A stretch of DNA of 64,000 bases from Malurus cyaneus samueli (GCA_009741485.1 CM019228.1:9934696-9998695), one strand, 5' to 3'. Positions 25,501 through 37,446 are shown, counted from the stretch's first letter. The notes: a model not told the origin generated them from the letters alone. Numbers and translations are program-made.

Positions 25501-28500
25501 AAATAAATGAGGGTAAGACCATTACATATAATGGACTCTCTGGAGGTCACTTCTGCTCATACTTAGGATCTAAACTTTTGGAACAGTTTTATTCCTCTTC
25601 CCATATGCTCTCCAAAAGCTTTAGAGTGATTCAGTTTATTTCATCCCAAGCAATTTTACTCCTTAATAATTTTAAGAGATCTTATTTCAAATTTAAAACA
25701 GAAAACCTCTTCATGATGTTAGTTATCACTTGAGTCAGATTTTTGCAGGGATATAAACCTTTCCCCTCCTTCTGCATTTGCAGCCTATGGCTCTCTGATG
25801 GCAGAATCTTCATGTGCAAAGATCTGCTCAGAGCCCTGCAAACGCAAATGCTTTGGTGTGCAAAATTAGAGCCGGTGCTGAATGCCCCCCTTCTGACAAG
25901 TGTCACTGATGTCACTTGCAGCGTGGTCATCAGCGAGGGAGGAAGGGGATGGTCTTGTGAGGAACTGTGCTGGAGGAAGGCCAGGTCCTACCCTGGCCAC
26001 TCTCACAAGCTGCTGTGGGTGAGTCACAGCGCCCTTTGCACCATGGCACTGGTGATCACAGCCCTGCACCTGCTGTGCACCCAGCCACTATCTCCAGGGG
26101 TAGTGTTTGCAATCTCTGGAATAAAGTGCACAAGGTGCTGGAACTGATCATGGCTGGTTTGCTTCTGTTATTTTATCTAGGGCAGGAGGGCAATTATGGC
26201 CCCTGCATCCGGTCTAAGGAGTTTGAATTGTTTTATTACTTGGTGTTGATGAAAGCAGAACAAATGGGATGACATGTTTAAAAATACCAGATCTGTGAAG
26301 GATGAAAACAGCAGAGCCAGCACGCTCTGACAGTTCCATCCGGCACAGAGATGCCTCTGGGAAGGTTATGAGTGGCAAGCTGGTCATTTCTCTGGCACAA
26401 CCCACTTCTGCACAGACGTAAACCAGTGTGTGTCCTAGTTTGCTATGCACTCTGAGCAGCTGCCATTAGAGTTTCCAGAGGAGCCTGTGATTAAATAGCA
26501 AAGGATCATTCTTCTCAAACTGATCAAAGGCACCGTCTCCAGGGACATGTGGTGAGGCTGGAGGACACCTGGAAGGCAAGGAGAAACTCCCCACGGTTGA
26601 GGGGGAAAGCCGAGAGTGAGACGACAAAAGAGATCGCATTTCTATGTTTCCAAATTTTCAGATGTTTTGGATTTGCCTGGGAGCCATGAGAGGAGTTAGA
26701 GAGGGCTTTTAAACCAGAAAGCAGTGCATTTCCATGCTCATCTCTTCTTCCTGGTGCAGTGTTGGGACTTTCCTATATTCTTTTATATCCTCCCCCTTCT
26801 GACAAGAAATTCAAATTGGATGTTTGAAGTTGCTGTGTTTCCTGAACATGGTGAATCCTTGTCCTGTTTCATTTGTAGATGACCTTGATGATGTATATGT
26901 TGTGTGTCTGCCTTCATGCCTGGTTTTAAAGTGCTTGTATACGGAGCTGAGGCTGGGGGGAAGGGGGAAGTTCCTACCTTTGTGTGGGGACAGACTGTAG
27001 GAGATGTCACTGGAACATTGACTGTGAGAGAGCTCAGGGCTGTTGCTGTCCTGCCAGAAGGACAGAGATCAAGCAGTGATCTGAGCAGATGATGGTCTAG
27101 ACCTGCTGATTACAAGAACTGCTTCCAGCTGTTTTGATCTGTGTGTGTCAGCAGGAGCAGCAACAGAAATACAATCAGAGCTCTAGAGGAGATCATAACT
27201 GCTGCACGGACAGTCTCTACTGTAAAACCTGGTGCTGAGGGATGATGTAGGAGCTTCATGAAGGTGCCAATAGTACCATAAGGTGGGGAGACCACACCTC
27301 TTCCTGTGTTGGTCCAGGTCTATTGTGTTCAGGGAGCATCTGTCATCCCCGTGTCCACCCAATAAGAGGGAGAGGGCTTCCAGAGAAAAGTGTGCAGGTT
27401 AACAACCCTCCCATTGGGAAGGAGAGAAGGGAAGCCCTTCTAGCTAGATGGTATTAAACATGTCATCACCTTCTTGTTTCTTCTCTCACTTTCTGACTTG
27501 TCCCAGAACTCTTTGTACCAACAAGTGCTATTTTGAAACTATGTTTTTGGATAATAAATGTCTTTAACGTAATGTGTTCTCTTTTTGCAGGATAGAGAAC
27601 TGCGTCCAGAAGAAATTGAAGGTAAAATTTGTTGCTCCTTCTGTGTCCCCTTTCTCCTTGCCCAGTGCAAACTTGCTGGCTGGCCCTTCCACGTTGGCCC
27701 CCATGGATTAAAATAATTTGGGGTAAATCAAGGAATATGTTTACTGGAATAATTCCTGGAAAACCCAGCAAAAGAAATAATATATAAAACTATATGAGTG
27801 CTAACTGTGAAGGAATTTGCATCCGTTTCAGATTCTTCAGGGTGGGAGGATAAGTAAGTAATGGGGTATTGGCTCTTGGGGAGCTGCTGTCCTCCCTGGC
27901 TCCCACAGAAAGTGTTGTAAAGCATGACACTGTAATATGGCTCCAGGGAAGCTGTTTTACCTGCTAATCCCTACAGTGAGGGATACATAATAGAGTGCAG
28001 GGGTAGAAGTTGTAAAAATTTACTAGTTGCAGTTTCTTTAGGGAGCACAGTTCAGCATTGAACAGTTTGTGACACTTGTAGTCCAAGCAAGCTTTCCTGT
28101 GAGGAACGGGTCAGCCTTGCTGCTGATGGAAGAGCTTAATGTTTCTCCAGTCATTGCCTCGTGCAGGGAGATCTGGTGGGAAGATACTAGGGATCTTAGA
28201 GAGTCTGGCTTTGTAAAATGCTGCTGACTCTGGGGAGGCTTCTTGGAAAAAGTATTTCAGGCTGTCACTGATAATATTGTTCTTCCATTCCCGCAGAATT
28301 AAGAGAAGCCTTTAAGGAGTTTGATAAAGACAAGGATGGGTTTATTAACTGCAGGGACCTGGGGAACTGTATGCGGACCATGGGCTACATGCCTACTGAG
28401 ATGGAGCTAATAGAGCTGTCCCAGCAGATCAACATGAACTGTGAGTAATACACACCTGGCTGTACCTGCCTGTTGCATGTGCCCTGCATCATCGCCTCAG

Positions 28501-31500
28501 GCTCTCTTGGTCTCTGGCTGCCTCTTTTCCTTCGGATTTTTTCCCTCTCTTCTTTTGGTTCTGATTTTCACTCCCTATCATCTCTCCTGTTTGTTTGTGG
28601 TCCCTAGAAGTCAATGCCTTTGTTTTTGCTTATCAAAGGGACTGTTTGCACTGTGCTATATATGGGAACAGTGAGTGGAAGGGTTGTCCTTCATGCTTAT
28701 GCTGTCAGGTATAAAACTGCCCTTGATGTGGGCAGTCAGACACTGATGCACAGGTTCTGTGTCACATTGTCACATTGAAGCTATTGTCAGGTGGTCATAA
28801 GAGCAAGCCTGGGAAGATGGAGATGCTTTGATCAGATGGGTGATGGACGGGCTGTTGCTTTGTGGTGGTTGTTTGTGTATCTGCTGCATGCCTGGGGCTG
28901 GGCTGCAAGCGAGCTGTGCTGGCAGCGTCGGATGGGAGCATCTGCTGCAGTCATGGAAAAATGTGGTGAACGCATCTGATTCACTGTAACTGTATTTGTT
29001 CCCCATGTCTTTCACCATCATTTTTTGTCACCTCTCATCTGTGGCAGTTCAGGGTTTCACCCTCAGCCAGGTGGGGAAAGCATATTTAGTGCATATAATT
29101 TCTGACACAGGATTATATTAAAAGGACAAGGCACTTGGTCAAGGGAAGGAAAACAGCTGTGACATTCTCAACCACAAAGTCATGCACAAAAGCAGCTGAT
29201 AACGCGTGCTTGGGAATTTGAGTGTTGCTGACAGCTCTCAGGGCACTAACAAGTAAAAGAACTAATACAATGAATAAACAGTTGGACATGCATTAGCTGC
29301 TGTAATGGAGCAGGACTCTAGCACTGCTGCAGGGCACTGCCCAGGCCATGCAGGAACATCATGCTGTGCCCTTGCCATGCCCTTTGGCACAGGCGCAGCA
29401 GAAAGTTCCTATAAGCGCTAGAACGATCAAGCCTCTAATACGTAGTATGTGATGCAATAAGGATGTGACAGTCCATGGCAGCCTAGAATGGAATAGCTTG
29501 GGCTCATTCTGCTTCACCCATAATCTAGAAAATACAGGGTAAAACTACCTGTGCTTTTCCTTCCACTGTCCCACACCTTCTGTGCTTTGCTTCCTGGAGA
29601 ACCAAGTGCTCTCTGGGACACACAGAAGTGGAAAGTGAGTGCTGGTCTTGGCTAACTTCTGGAGTTCTTACACACAATCTTTCATCTTGTCCCAAGTGGG
29701 TGGCCATGTGGATTTTGAAGATTTTGTTGAGCTGATGGGACCAAAACTTCTAGCAGAGACTGCAGACATGATTGGTGTGAAAGAACTCCGTGATGCCTTC
29801 AGAGAGGTGAGTGATCCCTTCTATGTGCCCCCAGAGAAGTGAGCAACACAAGACAGGATAGAGAGAAGACCCACTGGAGAAGAGACGAAGGAGAGAGCAG
29901 CACAGTGGAAGACCTAGAAAGAGCCCAGTCAGGCATGGAATAAGGGAGGAGCAGAGAATGTTATTAAGATAAGGGAACCCTTGAGGCAAGGAAGAGGAAA
30001 GCTGGTGCAGACACAGCATTTGCAAGGGGGTTCTGAGGAGAAAAGACAGACTGGATCCAAAAGGCACCTAAAGGAGGAAAAGGAGTAATGGAAGGAATGG
30101 AGAAAATATAGGGCAGTCAGGAGCAGGACAACACACAAACCAACCTGGAGCAAGCTCTGTTTCCATTCACTGTATTTCCCCTGCTGGTATTTTTCATGTA
30201 CTTGCAGTTTGACACCAATGGTGATGGGGAGATCAGCACCAGTGAGCTGCGAGAAGCCATGAAGAAACTTCTAGGGCAGCAGGTGGGTCATCGGGATATT
30301 GAAGAGATCATCCGGGACGTGGATCTGAATGGAGACGGGCGTGTGGATTTTGAAGGTGAGAAGGGATCAACGCTTGCTGTCCATCTGCTCTGATGTGAGT
30401 CAGAGTTTCAGATCTGAAGCTGAAGTGGAAGATTTGCATGCTCAGGGCCCGCGTTTCTGAAATATGGAGAAAAAAATTCTTTATTTCAGTCAGCTGAATT
30501 ATTCATTTGTGCATCATCTCTTGCTGCATCTCAGTTTCAGTTGGGTCTCCATAATTCTAGTATGGTAAGAGATAGAACCTGTCACACAGAAGCAGATTCT
30601 GGTGCCCACATGCTGAGCCTGCCATCATTTTATGGGGCATTTTCCTTTCTTTAAGTCTGTTGAGAGAGCTGTGAGGTTGCTTTGGAGAATGCATTGCACC
30701 TTCCCATTTCCTCTGGCTCACCTTTGTTATCTGGGTTTATAGAGAATTTGTTTCTGTGCCTTTATGCCAGAAGATGGTCACATGCCAGGAGTGCTCACTA
30801 AGACTGCAGATATCTGATCTAGAGGTGTCATGTGACATCCAAAAGATAATCAATTTCTTCTCACACTTTTCATGCCAGAAGGACTTTGAAAAATAAGAGT
30901 GGTTAGGCTACTATCCTAGCCATTAGCTGTAGCAGGAGCAATATTAATAGAGCTCAGGGTTTCTGGCAAGGAAGCAGTTGATATCAGACAGCTAAGAAGA
31001 TATAAGAGCTGGAAGGTGTGAGAGTATAGCAGACTGCGTTTTTCCCTGGTGGAAATCCAGATGTCCCTTTGCAGTAAGGGTGAAGTACAGGAACTATAGA
31101 ATTAGAGTCAAACTGGCATAATTTTTTCGGCTCAGCAGCATTTCTAGGTCTCCTACATGACAAGGCATCTCAGTGCTCAGGATTACTGAAGCCTCTGAGG
31201 GCTTTGAAAACGTTAGAATACCACCAGTGTCTTCCTAGAAAGTATCTGGTGGCTGCAGTTGTTCTAATGCATTGGCTGATTACATGACAGTAGGTCTCCT
31301 TGTTTCCCACAGCTAAATTATGTTAGACAACTAAAATACATGAAGTGCTATCCCAGTATCATTTTCTCTGTGAGTTACTACTTTAGATGTCAAAGGACAG
31401 CTCCATCAATGGAAAAGGAGAAGTCAGGGGGTAATTTCCACTGCCTCCTCTTTGCAGAGTCATTAGTTCCTCGGCAATTCAAGTGCAGAATGAAAACACA

Positions 31501-32088
31501 TTTATATTTGATGGCATTTACACTCAATTCAAACAATTGTAATTGACTTCACAAACTGCAGGGTGGTCAAGAAATACATCCAGGGTATCCTTACAGTTAA
31601 CTTGTATCTTTGAAAACATGTCCTTCAAAGTAAACCCTTCTCTACAAAAATGCTGGTATCTAGAAAAACTTTCATACTTTCCCACACTGGTATCTCAGTG
31701 AAGTGGCAAGTTTACTAAGAAATCATACAGTGTTCCAAAGACTGTAAATGAAGGTTCACTGAAGTTACAGTGAAGGGAGACAATGCTGTAGTGTCTCACA
31801 AAGATCTGCTGGTGTAAACAAGATGGTAGGTGGCTGGGAAGGAGTCCAAGGCATTGAGGTGACCTGCTGGTGGGATCTTATCACCATATCGAATGCAAAG
31901 ATTAAACCCCATGTTGTGTGAGCTCTCAGGGCCAGTCTCAGAGTGCACAGACTTGCTGGCAGCCACAGGATTCCCAGTTTCACCCTGCTGTCTCCAGGGA
32001 ATGAGGTCTGGGTTGGGGACTATGGATGGTGCTTCAGGGCTGTCTTGTGTTGTTGGTTACAGAGTTTGTTCGCATGATGTCCCGTTGA
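5681..32088 (+). CDS. CABP1: CABP1, calcium-binding protein 1 (caldendrin / L-CaBP1 / S-CaBP1)
   Basis: Neuronal calmodulin-like Ca2+ sensor; the family modulates Cav channels, IP3 receptors and synaptic scaffolds. Caldendrin joins 5681-6283, 27591-27621, 28297-28440, 29697-29806, 30208-30355 and 32063-32088, giving 353 residues. L-CaBP1 joins 19188-19232, 23826-24002 and the shared exons (226 aa). S-CaBP1 skips 23826-24002 (167 aa). In caldendrin numbering the EF loops are EF1 221-232 (D-x-D-x-D-G, Asp at position 12), EF2 257-268 (degenerate, Asn/Gly at ligand positions), EF3 298-309 and EF4 335-346 (both canonical DxNGDG with Glu at position 12). The protein ends FVRMMSR, as in the mammalian protein. 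All three alternative upstream exons end in phase 0, so each joins the 27591 exon in frame. Isoform assignment follows the known mammalian gene structure; usage in this species is inferred. Confidence 0.97.
8400..10330. repeat. Degenerate minisatellite block (units of about 40-50 bp)
   Basis: The words GCAGTG, GTGTGGTA/GTGTGATA and AATGCA recur every 40-50 bases over nearly 2 kb, clearest at 9260-9600. Copies are strongly diverged. It lies in the first intron of the caldendrin transcript. Confidence 0.45.
11560..11960. promoter_or_regulatory. Orphan CpG island inside CABP1 intron 1
   Basis: About 400 bases with dense CpG, flanked by ordinary intron. No coding exon is recognised. A strong donor-like GTGAGTGT begins at 11894 and another (GTAAGC) at 11937, so an unannotated non-coding first exon is possible. 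Confidence 0.5.
18881..19187 (+). promoter_or_regulatory. CABP1: Promoter and 5' leader of S/L-CaBP1 with CT and GA tracts
   Basis: A nearly pure C/T tract (about 18881-18968) is followed by a G/A tract (about 19006-19034), then about 150 bases to the MGNC start. There is no CpG island here, unlike the caldendrin promoter. The exact start site is not visible. Confidence 0.5.
19188..19232 (+). CDS. CABP1: CABP1 S/L-CaBP1 first coding exon (myristoylation exon)
   Basis: Fifteen codons, [15 protein letters not shown], followed by a GTATGT donor. MGNC is the N-myristoylation signal (Gly2) of the short and long CaBP1 isoforms. Kozak context is good (A at -3, G at +4). The exon ends in phase 0 and can join either 23826 (L form) or 27591 (S form). 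It is too short to be found by ORF length; the call rests on the diagnostic N-terminus and the splice site. Confidence 0.93.
19545..19583. repeat. (TG)n then (TATG)n microsatellite
   Basis: A run of TG dinucleotides continues into GTAT tetranucleotides. The surrounding 19420-20050 is rich in decayed GTGTG and GCATGT words. Confidence 0.9.
23826..24002 (+). CDS. CABP1: CABP1 L-isoform cassette exon
   Basis: A 59-codon exon between a GGGAAG acceptor and a GTACGT donor, phase 0 on both sides. It carries the L-CaBP1 insert: [14 protein letters not shown], then [20 protein letters not shown] and KGFAENRLP. Skipping it gives S-CaBP1 without a frame change. The sequence is locally richer in CpG than the flanking intron. 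Confidence 0.93.
24230..24960. repeat. A/C-rich, G-poor decayed repeat tract
   Basis: A strand-asymmetric segment with many ACA, CACA and CATAC words and few G residues. It creates a 158-codon chance ORF (24438-24914) with no family resemblance. Confidence 0.35.
27591..27621 (+). CDS. CABP1: CABP1 shared exon (linker before EF1)
   Basis: A 31-nt micro-exon encoding [10 protein letters not shown] plus the first base of a Glu codon. Acceptor TTTTTGCAG, donor GGTAAAAT. It starts the common C-terminal module of all isoforms. Confidence 0.93.
28297..28440 (+). CDS. CABP1: CABP1 exon with EF-hand 1
   Basis: A 144-nt exon after CCCGCAG, ending before GTGAGT. It encodes the EF1 helix-loop-helix ([18 protein letters not shown]), the [19 protein letters not shown] linker and the start of EF2. 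The 12th loop residue is Asp, typical of the Mg2+-preferring EF1 of CaBP1. Confidence 0.96.
29697..29806 (+). CDS. CABP1: CABP1 exon with degenerate EF-hand 2
   Basis: A 110-nt exon after TCCCAAG. It encodes [20 protein letters not shown] and then [16 protein letters not shown], stopping at a GTGAGT donor. The EF2 loop has Gly at ligand positions, the known inactive EF2 of CaBPs. Read-through of the donor would add a few residues and stop. Confidence 0.96.
30208..30355 (+). CDS. CABP1: CABP1 exon with EF-hands 3 and 4
   Basis: A 148-nt exon after CTTGCAG, donor GGTGAGAA. It encodes [13 protein letters not shown] (EF3), [20 protein letters not shown] and [13 protein letters not shown] (EF4). 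Both loops have canonical Ca2+ ligands. Confidence 0.97.
32063..32088 (+). CDS. CABP1: CABP1 terminal coding exon
   Basis: 26 coding nt after GTTACAG, completing a split Glu codon, then FVRMMSR and TGA. This is identical to the end of mammalian CaBP1. Confidence 0.93.
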
Positions 32089-35000
32089 AGATTATTCTCA
32101 GCTAAAGAAGAATCAGCACCTTAGAGAGGGCAGAAGAGGACCTAGATGGAGCATCTAGCCCCGATGTTCCTACATGAAGGTTTATCGGCTGGCTGCAATT
32201 AGGACATTGCAAGATGACCTGCTGCTCCTCCCTCATGGTGGTCCCCATGCCCCTCCACCCTTTCACACTGTGAAAGACTTGCAACTTCCTACAACTGGAA
32301 CCATTCCTTGAAGATGATTGCAGGAAACTGCAGAGCCAGGACTTGCCATGATTTCATGGGCTATTTGCAACTTTAGACTCCTCCTCCCCAGCTTTATTCT
32401 CCCACCAGCTATTGCAAAGCAAAAGCAGGAGAAATCCTCTTGACTTGGTGGATGAGAGCAAAGCCATTGGGACTGGTGGCAGCCTCAGGGCGTGCTCTGC
32501 ACTTGTTAGTTTCCCTTGGTGAACCGTGTCTGTGTTTGCTGTCTCAGTGTGTGTCTATCTGTGTGAAGTTCTTTATGCTTCCCAAACACTTATTTGCATC
32601 TCCTATGGTTATGTTTACTAAGAGTAAATTCAACTATATGTCTTGTGGGGGGAAAATGATAAATATGCACGTTGAAATTATGTGGAGCCTGGATGTCCCT
32701 GTGAGCGGTTGTGGCTGGGCTGGGGGAGAAGGGCTTGGGCAGATGCACACGCCAGTGTCTGCACTGGGATCCAGAGGCAAGTCCCTGCTGCAGGAAGGAG
32801 AGTCAGTGCTGGCCACTAAGCCTGTGTCAGGACTCTGCCCTCTCTCCTGCTGTCCCCATGGCCAAGGGGTCTGGAGATGCCTCACGATGAGGGTGGTGTG
32901 GAGGGTCCCCATCTCTGCATCCCTTCCACTGGCACGGGCGCAGGTGAGAGACCCTGTGGTATCATGGCAAGGAGCAATGGGAGAAAGGGCCCAGAGTGGA
33001 GCTGGGTGGGAAGGGGACAGCCAGCAATAGCCAACCTCACCCTTTTCAGGTAATTTCAAACACAACTGTGAATACATGTACAGTGGGGCCATACTGTGGG
33101 AGCTGAGCTTTAACTCCACTGGTGCTGGAGATTGGCGGGGAGCCTCCTTGTGTGGCAGTGCCCTGTTCTCCAGCCTTTTCACACTCAGAAATGCCTCATG
33201 TATCTGCAGCAGTGACCACGACAACAGCCTCCAGACCCTACCAGCTGCTTCCAGACACATCAGAACTTATTCTGCTTTCCCCAAGACACTCTCAACCTAC
33301 CACTCCCCCTACTCTACCACACCTGCAGTTGTCTCCTTTCTCTATGCAAAGGCTCGGTCACAAGTTGCCAACATTAATTTCTGCTTGGCTTCAAAGGGCA
33401 CCATCATCACATGTGTTTCTTGGTGTGAGTGGGAGCTATTTTCCTCTCGGTTGCCTCCTTACTCAAATGGGGAGGTCAAGGACCAATACCTTCCTGCTTC
33501 CTCCATCTCAAATCTTTCCCTTCTGAGGTTCTCTTTCAGATTCTTGGGGTTCACAAATCCATGTCCCAAAGGAGGATTTTCTCTTCTGCTTTCCTGTTGC
33601 TGTGCCAACCAGCATAGCTGCTATGATTTCTGATGCTCCAGCAATGGAAAAACAATGTTTCTCCTTATATTTGTGTGTGTGTATGCATGCTTCCTTGTGT
33701 TTGCACAGGTGTGTGCACTAGGAAGGGTTTGTGTGTGTGCACATAAAAGCAAGTGCAGATAGGTACTTGGGAGTGCAGCAGTAGATGAGTTTGTATGCAA
33801 GTGGGTGTACGCAAACTGTGTATGTATCTATGGAGCTGGTCCCATCTTGGAAATGTGGGTGTGAACCAAGAAACTGGAAAATGGATATTTGCAGATCTCC
33901 ACATTTACTGGCACAGCAGCTGTATTGTGGTTAGGAGATGAGGGTGATAAACTGAACAGAGTCCAGAGTCCTGGTACGCTGTAAATGTGTTTAAGGTGGT
34001 ACTGGGGAGGGGGAGCTGTGTGCAGGCTTGTGTCTGCCAAAAGGAGTGCTGGTACACAACTGTGCTCATTTACAATGGAGCCCGTTGAGGAAGGACCTGC
34101 TTGAGCATGCAGAGCAGGGGGACAGCTGTGCTGCTGCCTGGGTGCTGCAGAGTGCTGTGCCTGCCTGTGGGCACTGGAGACAGCTCCAGGCAGATGCCTC
34201 GTGCCACAGCAAGCCTGCATGAGCCCGATGGACAGTCAGAGGCCACAAGTGTGGTGGCTGCCACTGCCTGCTCCTTCCTAGACGCTGTCCTGAGCAGATG
34301 CATCTTTTGCCTGCAATATCAGATGACAGGACAGTCTTCATTTAAAATGGTAACCCCATTTCTAGAGGCCGGACTGATCCACAGTGCAGCATCATGGTGG
34401 CTGGACATCTTACCCGCAAATTATGGCCACTTTCACTTAGGCAGGTTCCTATGTTCGTACTGTGGCAGAGCTCTGCCTGTCATTCCAAAAATACTAGGCA
34501 AAGGGTTGGCTGCAGGACACCTTTGTGTCATTGGAGAGGCAGTCCTGGAGCCATAGCTACTTCTGAGAAAAACTGAGTCTGCCAAATTATCTGTAGCTCT
34601 TTTCTGCCAAGTCTCACCATGATACAGTGAACAGGTCAGACAGGGCAGGTCTCAAAAGCCTTAATTTCTTTTTCTTCCAGCAGAAGCTCTCGCTGCCAGC
34701 CTGATTTTACTTTCACAACTCCAAATAATCCTAGGGATTTTTACTATTTTCTTGTGTAGACAGGGGCAGAGATTAAAGATGCAATCTAAATAATCTAATT
34801 CCAGAGATAATCCTTTTGCTCTTATCTCCAGTTTGGTATCAGGGAGGTTTCCCAGGAGCCCTACATGGCAGAGTGCAGCTGGTCCCTTTTGGGCACCTGA
34901 GCCTTGTAGCCCCGTGCCCATTTGGGAGGTGGCTCAGGCAGTTGGGTGGGCTCACACTGGCTTCTTAGATGTCTCATTAGCACCGAGGCCTGCTTCTGCC

Positions 35001-36560
35001 CCACACATCTTTGCAGTTCATTTTGGACATCCCAAATCCTGATCCCACTTTCCAGCAGGAAATGGCTAATGCCCTAAGCACGTGCTCCTCATCGTTTGTG
35101 AACGATCAGGGCTGTAGGTAGACCAAGCAGGACTGATTCAAGACTGGGTCATTTCAGCACAGCTACCAGGGGACAGGGAGAGATCAAGGGATTGAGAAGA
35201 TGACCCTGGGCCTTTCACTTGTAGGTTACTGGTGTAAATCCAGCCTGCATCAAGGGACTGACTGATGGCTCAGTGGATTAGTAACAGGATAGAGCCTTTG
35301 ACATCTGGGGCACAAGCTGGCATCAAGTTGCTGGTGACAGCAAGTATCGATTCGGGGCCGCAGTGTAGGACACTGCAGACACAGGCCAAATGGCATGTCT
35401 GCTGTCCTCTGCCAGGGGCTGTGACCAGTCTGTGACCGAGGGTGAGGTCTCCTCCTGTCCCCAGATGAGCACAGCCACTCCTCACTGCTGCTCAATTAAT
35501 CCCTCTTGCTTTGTGATGGGCTGCTGATTCTTGGGAAATGATCATCCAGGCTAGTTACTAGAAAGTGCTGTGCCTGGGGACTACTGGTAACACTCAAAGT
35601 GTTTATGTGCTTCAAAGTTGTGCTCCTGTCCCACACATCACAGTTTGAAGTGTAGGATTAGGAAGGATCATTTGTAATCAGCACAAATGAGCTATAATGA
35701 GGCCTCCCTCGGCCTCGCCAACTGGACAGCATTGTCCTGGCCATGGCTGCTTGCACTCCTTTGGTAACAGAACTTGGGGAACACCCAACAGGTCACAAAC
35801 ACAGCAGGGATATAAGAGATTAGCCTGGATTTGATCAGATGCTGCCAGAGCTTGGGTCTGTAACGCTGAGATGATTTGCCAGGAATCAGCGTGAGGTGGC
35901 TGAATCTGGAGAGGTGCTAAGCGTGCATGTTTCGTGCTACTAATCTGGATACGGTTTCCTAAGGCACCCTGTGGTTTTAGGAACCTCTTCCAGGCAGCAG
36001 CGCTGGTGTGGGAGTGCAGCAGTGACATGTCTGCCCTGGCCCAGTTATGCTGAGAACTTATGTCACTGCAGCAGGAACATGCTTTGGGGTCCACTCCAAC
36101 CTGGGCAGAGCAGGCTGGGGAGCAGGGGCTGGGTGGTTACACATTCCTCCAGACAGTTCACTTCTCCAAGACTGTGTCTAGTTAAGAGGCCTCCAAGTGC
36201 ATTATAAAAGCAACAAACCCGTTTAATTCAGTCTACAGCACCAAGTCTTTATTTATAAAAGCAAATGCTTTGCAGAAGACTTGAATTAATAAAACGTCAC
36301 CGGGACTTAGAAGCAACCACTGCTGATGCAAGCCAGTGCCAGGAACACAGCCCTGAGGCCTGGCCAGTATCTGATGCCTCAAGGAACAGTGTGATCAGAC
36401 AGAAGGACAAACATTAAGTTATTTGCTCCCCCAGCGTGTAGGGAGTGAGTTTCATTCGACCTCCATCTGGGATATCTCACTCCAGCCACCCAAGACCTTG
36501 TCAAGGTCCTCCAGAAAAAAAAACCCCAGGATCTTACATTCTCCTGTAAAGTGCAAGCCA
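32089..36560. other. CABP1 3' UTR and CABP1-MLEC intergenic region
   Basis: No coding sequence is recognised. Two overlapping opposite-strand ORFs near 32440-33260 look like chance. No convincing poly(A) signal lies close to the stop; ATTAAA at 34772 and AATAAA at 36288 are the only candidates noted. A TG-rich patch lies at 33670-33830. Confidence 0.5.
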
Positions 36561-36923
36561 GGGAGCAGCCCGCTGGCAGTGTCACGGTCACCTCTGCCTT
36601 CCCCTTCACTGGCGCTTTGCTTCTCGGGCAGATGATTGTGGTGCAAGGTGCCTGCAGGCCACCGGCCGCTCCCTTCTTACCGGGCCGGCAGCAGCTCCCG
36701 CAGCTCCCTTTTCCCTTACTCCATGGCAGGGGCGAACAGAAGAACCTGCGTGTTCTTCCAAGGCAGCGAGCCGGGCCTGGGAGCTGCTGTTCGGAGCACA
36801 GCGGGCACGGAGCTACAGGAACGTGGCGAGGAGCCGCCCCCATGGCGGCGGAGCACCCTGTGCCCCAGCTCCGCTGCCAGCCCCTTCGCCGAGCACACCG
36901 GGTCCGCTGCCACAGCGCCACCC

Positions 36924-36937
36924 GTTGCCCCGGCAAC
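36924..36937. promoter_or_regulatory. X-box-like RFX site (perfect inverted repeat)
   Basis: GTTGCCCCGGCAAC: two perfect GTTGCC half-sites in opposite orientation, separated by 2 bases, fitting the RFX consensus GTNRCC-N(0-3)-RGYAAC. It lies about 510 bases upstream of the MLEC ATG in the CpG island. Confidence 0.55.
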
Positions 36938-37395
36938 CCTCCGTCTGCGCTTCCCGCCGTCGCCCCGCCGTGCTCCGCGTTCCGCCGCGCTGGAGCCGCG
37001 CGATTGGCGGCGCGGAGGGGCGGGCTCTGCCCTCCTGCGGTCGGCGCTCAGGGCAGCACGTCGGGCTGTCTCCGCTCCGGACACTGTGCTGGGGAGCCTC
37101 GTCTGTCCCCGCCGCTCCTTCCTGGGGGAGCTGATTCCACAGCGCTTCGCTCCCTGCCCGTGCGGTACCGGCCCCGGGTAGCCCGGCCCGCAGGGACCAG
37201 TTCCCCGCGCCGCTCTCGCCGTGTCCCCGCGCCGCTCAGCCCAGCCCGCCTATCGCCGCCGCTCATTGGCCCACCGCCTCATGAATATGCAGATACAGAC
37301 CCGCGGCTGTCTAATGGCAGGCGGGCAGCTAATTAATATTCGGATTTCGGCGCGCGGATTGGTCGGCGCTCGCCCCGCCCCGGCAGCGGGGAAAG

Positions 37396-37409
37396 CCGCC
37401 CCCTGTCGG
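37396..37409 (-). promoter_or_regulatory. CTCF-like motif near the MLEC start
   Basis: On the minus strand the sequence reads CCGACAGGGGGCGG, close to the CTCF core apart from one mismatch near each end. It is about 40 bases upstream of the MLEC ATG. Confidence 0.3.
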
Positions 37410-37446
37410 CGGCAGGAAGGGGCGGGCGCGGCGCCGGGAGCGCGAC

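Larger units (their letters stand above)
6284..27590. other. CABP1: First intron of the caldendrin transcript
   Basis: About 21 kb that also contains the S/L promoter, the two alternative exons, the orphan CpG island and the decayed repeats listed separately. No other coding exon is recognised. Confidence 0.7.

Noticed and set aside
32440..33260. Overlapping opposite-strand ORFs of 196 and 208 codons after the CABP1 stop
   Set aside because: No domain, no splice context and no homology recognised; both probably lie in the 3' flank by chance.
36551..37336. A 261-codon + strand ORF upstream of MLEC
   Set aside because: CpG-island by-product with Arg/Pro/Ala-rich composition and no family match. 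The region might be transcribed, but coding is not supported.
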